The notes below the pieces were generated by a model. It was not told the DNA's origin, ran no database searches, and saw only the letters and a list, made by a program, of their open reading frames with translations. Positions 61,526 to 64,000 of a DNA stretch of 64,000 nt are shown here, one piece after another (within the stretch, counting starts at the first letter, position 1; each line of letters starts with the position of its first letter). The stretch is from Paragemmobacter ruber (GTDB lineage Bacteria > Pseudomonadota > Alphaproteobacteria > Rhodobacterales > Rhodobacteraceae), in contig NZ_JAAATW010000001.1 of the NCBI RefSeq assembly GCF_009908315.1, positions 992,001 to 1,056,000 of the forward strand, given 5' to 3'. Position numbers and translations under genes: made by a program.

Positions 61526-62559
61526 CCGCACCCACCAAGACGATCCTGCGCGCCCTCGCAGGGGAAACCCTGCCCACGCCACCGATCTGGATGATGCGCC
61601 AGGCGGGCCGCTACCTGCCCGAATACCGCGCCACCCGCGCGCAGGCGGGGGATTTCCTGTCGCTCTGCTATACCCCTGATCTTGCGGCCGAAGTTACCCT
61701 GCAACCGATCCGCCGCTACGGCTTTGACGCCGCCATCCTCTTTGCCGACATCCTGCTGCTCCCACAGGCACTCGGCCCCAAACTCTGGTTCGAAACGGGC
61801 GAAGGCCCGCGGATGGAAACCACCACCACGATGGATCAGGTCCGCGCGCTCAAACCCACCGACGCGATCCATGACACGCTGTCGCCCGTCTATGAAACCG
61901 TCCGCATCCTGTCGCGCGAACTCCCGCGCGAGACCACCCTCATCGGCTTTGCCGGCGCGCCCTGGACCGTCGCCACCTACATGATCGGCGGGCGCGGGTC
62001 CAAGGATCAGGCTGCCGCCCATGCCCTGAAAGATACCGACCGCGCCACGTTCGAGGCGCTGATCGACCGCATCACCGAGGCGACGGTGGAATACCTCTCC
62101 GCCCAGGTGAATGCCGGGGCCGAGGTGGTGAAACTCTTCGATTCATGGGCAGGCTCGCTCAAAGGCAAGGATTTCAACGACTTCGCCGTCAAACCCGCCG
62201 CGCGCATCATCGCCGCGATGAAAGACCGCCACCCCGGCCTGCCCATCATCGCCTTCCCGCGCGAAGCGGGCGATGGCTATATCGGCTTCGCCGCCAAGAC
62301 CGGGGCCGATTGCGTGGCGATCGACAATTCGGTGACGCCGGAATGGGCGGCCGAACATGTCCAGCCGGGCGGCTGCGTGCAGGGCAACCTTGCGCCCGAA
62401 CACATGGTCACGGGGGGCGAGGCGCTGGTGGCGGAGACCCGCCGCGTGGTCAACGCCTTCCGCAAGGGGCCGCATATCTTCAACCTCGGCCACGGCATTA
62501 CACCGGATGCCGAACCGGCCCATGTGCAACTGATGATCGACACGGTCCGCGGGGCCTGA
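61522..62559 (+). CDS. hemE: Uroporphyrinogen decarboxylase
   Basis: HemE converts uroporphyrinogen III to coproporphyrinogen III. The 345-residue TIM barrel has [16 protein letters not shown] (R26, R30), [10 protein letters not shown] (D76), [16 protein letters not shown] and the C-terminal [15 protein letters not shown]. Length is normal. It overlaps the preceding small membrane gene by 4 bases and is followed 3 bp later by a DMT transporter. Confidence 0.97.
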   Translation: MTAPTKTILRALAGETLPTPPIWMMRQAGRYLPEYRATRAQAGDFLSLCYTPDLAAEVTLQPIRRYGFDAAILFADILLLPQALGPKLWFETGEGPRMETTTTMDQVRALKPTDAIHDTLSPVYETVRILSRELPRETTLIGFAGAPWTVATYMIGGRGSKDQAAAHALKDTDRATFEALIDRITEATVEYLSAQVNAGAEVVKLFDSWAGSLKGKDFNDFAVKPAARIIAAMKDRHPGLPIIAFPREAGDGYIGFAAKTGADCVAIDNSVTPEWAAEHVQPGGCVQGNLAPEHMVTGGEALVAETRRVVNAFRKGPHIFNLGHGITPDAEPAHVQLMIDTVRGA

Positions 62560-62562
62560 TCC

Positions 62563-63462
62563 ATGACGCTGCCGCTCTGGGTCTGGGCCGCGCTGATGGG
62601 CGCCATCGCCCAGACCGGGCGCAATGCCACGCAGGCGGGGCTGACGGCGGCGCTCGGCACCGCCGGGGCCACGCAGGTGCGCTTTCTCTTCGGCCTGCCC
62701 TTTGCGGTTCTTTTCCTCGTGATTCAAACCACTTGGACCGGATCACCCATCCCCATCCCCGGCCCGGCCACGCTGGGCTGGACGGCGCTCGGCGCCTGGG
62801 GCCAGATCGCGGGCACCGCCCTCATGCTTCTCTTGATGAAGGATCAATCCTTCGGGGTCGCAACGGCATGGCTGAAGACAGAACCCGTCCTCGTGGCGCT
62901 TCTTGGGATCTTGCTGCTGGGCGACCACCTCACCCCCGGCATCCTCGCCGCCATCGCCATCGCGACGCTGGGCGTCCTGATCCTGTCGATCAGGCCCGGC
63001 CCGCTACGCAACCTGTTCCAGACCCGCGCCGCAGCCCTTGGCCTGCTCTCGGGCATGGGCTACGGACTGGCCGCGATCGGCTTTCGCGGTGGCATTACCG
63101 CCCTGCCGGATGGCAGCTTTCTCACCCGCGCGCTGACCACGCTTGGCCTCGCGCTCGCGATCCAGACCGCCACGCTGCTGATCTGGCTGGCGCTCTTCAA
63201 CCGCGCCGCGCTGGTGGGGTCCTTCCGCGTCTGGCGCAGCTCGCTCGCCGCAGGCTTCCTCGGCGCCTTCGCCTCCGCCTGCTGGTTCACGGGGTTTTCC
63301 CTGACCTCTGCCGCGAATGTCCGCACGCTGGCCCTGATCGAGGTGCCGATGGCCCAGCTTGTCGCCCGCCTGCATTTCAAACAGACCACCACCCCGAGAC
63401 AATACCTCGGGATGGCGGTCATCCTTGCCGGGGTCGCCGCGCTGCTGATCCAGCAGGGCTAG
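62563..63462 (+). CDS. DMT superfamily (EamA) transporter
   Basis: A 299-residue protein with ten helices in two EamA repeats. The first repeat contains LKTEPVLVALLGILLLGDHLTPG, the second FTGFSLTSAANVRTLALIEVP, both typical. It begins 3 bp after hemE and is probably transcribed with it; whether it moves a porphyrin precursor is unknown. It converges with the barrel gene at 63466. Confidence 0.85.
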   Translation: MTLPLWVWAALMGAIAQTGRNATQAGLTAALGTAGATQVRFLFGLPFAVLFLVIQTTWTGSPIPIPGPATLGWTALGAWGQIAGTALMLLLMKDQSFGVATAWLKTEPVLVALLGILLLGDHLTPGILAAIAIATLGVLILSIRPGPLRNLFQTRAAALGLLSGMGYGLAAIGFRGGITALPDGSFLTRALTTLGLALAIQTATLLIWLALFNRAALVGSFRVWRSSLAAGFLGAFASACWFTGFSLTSAANVRTLALIEVPMAQLVARLHFKQTTTPRQYLGMAVILAGVAALLIQQG

Positions 63463-63465
63463 GCG

Positions 63466-64000
63466 TCAAAGCCCCGGGATCAGGCTCAGCAGGCCACGCC
63501 GCCCGAAGGTGGCCTCCTCGCCCCCCATCTCGATCGACAGGCCGACGCCCACAAAGGCCTCACTCCCCGTCAGACCAAAGGCATCTGCCCGCACCGATCC
63601 CACTTCCGCAAAGACCGAAGACCCCTGCCCCAGCGCGTAGATCCCCTTCACGCCCAGACGCGTAACATCGACCGCCCCGTCGAAATCCGCATTGTCCAGC
63701 TTTACCCCAAGCCCGAACTGCTCTGACAGCGCGAACTTGCCCTCGACCCCGATCACGGTGCCCGTCACGCCGGCCTCTTTCCCGCGTGCCAGATAGACCT
63801 CCACCCCGCCCGTGCCGAAGCTCTGCCCGTATTCAACCCCGTAGAAGTTGACGCTCGACCCATCCACATCGTCCACGCCCAGAAAAGCCCCCGCCGATCC
63901 CTGCGGGTTCACATCATAGATCCCATGCAGAACAAGGTTGGTGCCTTCCGCATTGCTTGCCCCGAACCCGAACAGCCCAAGGTCCAGCTGAACAGACGCC
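63466..64000 (-). CDS. Outer-membrane beta-barrel-like protein, partial (runs off the right edge)
   Basis: The frame is open from the window edge to 63466, about 177 codons. The visible part is glycine-rich with alternating polar and hydrophobic residues (NLVLHGIYDVNPQGSAGAFL, VNFYGVEYGQSFGTGGVEVYL, VTRLGVKGIYALGQGSSVFA), typical of barrel strands. It does not end with an aromatic residue (last residues LSLIPGL), so the barrel may be closed differently. The N-terminus and any signal peptide are outside the window. Confidence 0.6.
   Translation of the reverse strand, partial: ASVQLDLGLFGFGASNAEGTNLVLHGIYDVNPQGSAGAFLGVDDVDGSSVNFYGVEYGQSFGTGGVEVYLARGKEAGVTGTVIGVEGKFALSEQFGLGVKLDNADFDGAVDVTRLGVKGIYALGQGSSVFAEVGSVRADAFGLTGSEAFVGVGLSIEMGGEEATFGRRGLLSLIPGL

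Overview
The window reads as chromosomal DNA of a member of the Rhodobacterales (Rhodobacteraceae/Paracoccaceae; Rhodobacter, Tabrizicola or Gemmobacter-like). The reasons are the very high GC content, the strong third-position G/C bias, the gene order folK-rpoZ-rel-DUF2062-pdxJ-acpS-lepB-rnc-era-DUF1491-recO, an opgG-opgI-opgH-opgC cluster of the Rhodobacter sphaeroides type, and a divergent hemC/hemE pair. The genus is inference; the family-level call is firm.

Layout. 0-10.8 kb: informational and housekeeping operons on the plus strand (folate, omega subunit, (p)ppGpp, pyridoxine phosphate, acyl-carrier activation, signal peptidase, RNase III, Era, RecO), with a minus-strand NYN nuclease pair at the left edge and a nuclease gene wedged between rnc and era. 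10.8-17.2 kb: a DMT transporter, a split MnmC system (MnmD methyltransferase with a divergent FAD oxidoreductase), two cobalamin genes and a lytic transglycosylase. 17.2-26.2 kb: a DddQ-type DMSP-lyase-like cupin, a tiny membrane ORF, smc with a translationally coupled partner, small enzymes, and a large hybrid histidine kinase. 26.7-31.5 kb: osmoregulated periplasmic glucan synthesis and succinylation. 31.5-39.3 kb: an accessory-looking stretch with an aldo/keto reductase, small lipoproteins, an L,D-transpeptidase, a response regulator with a degenerate GGDEF-like output domain, an autotransporter-like barrel, and a CAU tRNA. 39.4-48.2 kb: an orphan hydantoinase-type protein, a flavoprotein-SelD fusion, sigma-54, MnmH (tRNA 2-selenouridine synthase) followed by two decayed tandem copies of its 3' end, and argE. 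48.3-50.2 kb: a secreted protein and a roughly 0.9-kb array of about 130-bp tandem repeats. 50.2-56.5 kb: inositol dehydrogenase/SDR pair, ybbA-ybbP exporter and tesA. 56.6-64 kb: an FAD-linked oxidase, an MFS transporter, a low-GC gap, hemC/hemE, a second DMT transporter and a partial outer-membrane barrel.

How genes work together. SelD (selenophosphate) and MnmH (2-selenouridine) form a selenium-to-tRNA route, and MnmD plus its divergent oxidoreductase act on the same wobble uridine, so the window holds three or four steps of U34 modification. OpgG/I/H/C build and decorate periplasmic glucans. The ybbA-ybbP pair diverges from tesA, a common arrangement. hemC and hemE supply tetrapyrroles.

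The most unusual DNA is non-coding: the tandem array at 49190-50125 with a CGTTAA-CC-TTAACG core in most units, the nested duplication after mnmH, two copies of an identical 12-bp-stem terminator hairpin, and a family of AT-core palindromes. No CRISPR array, insertion sequence or prophage was seen.
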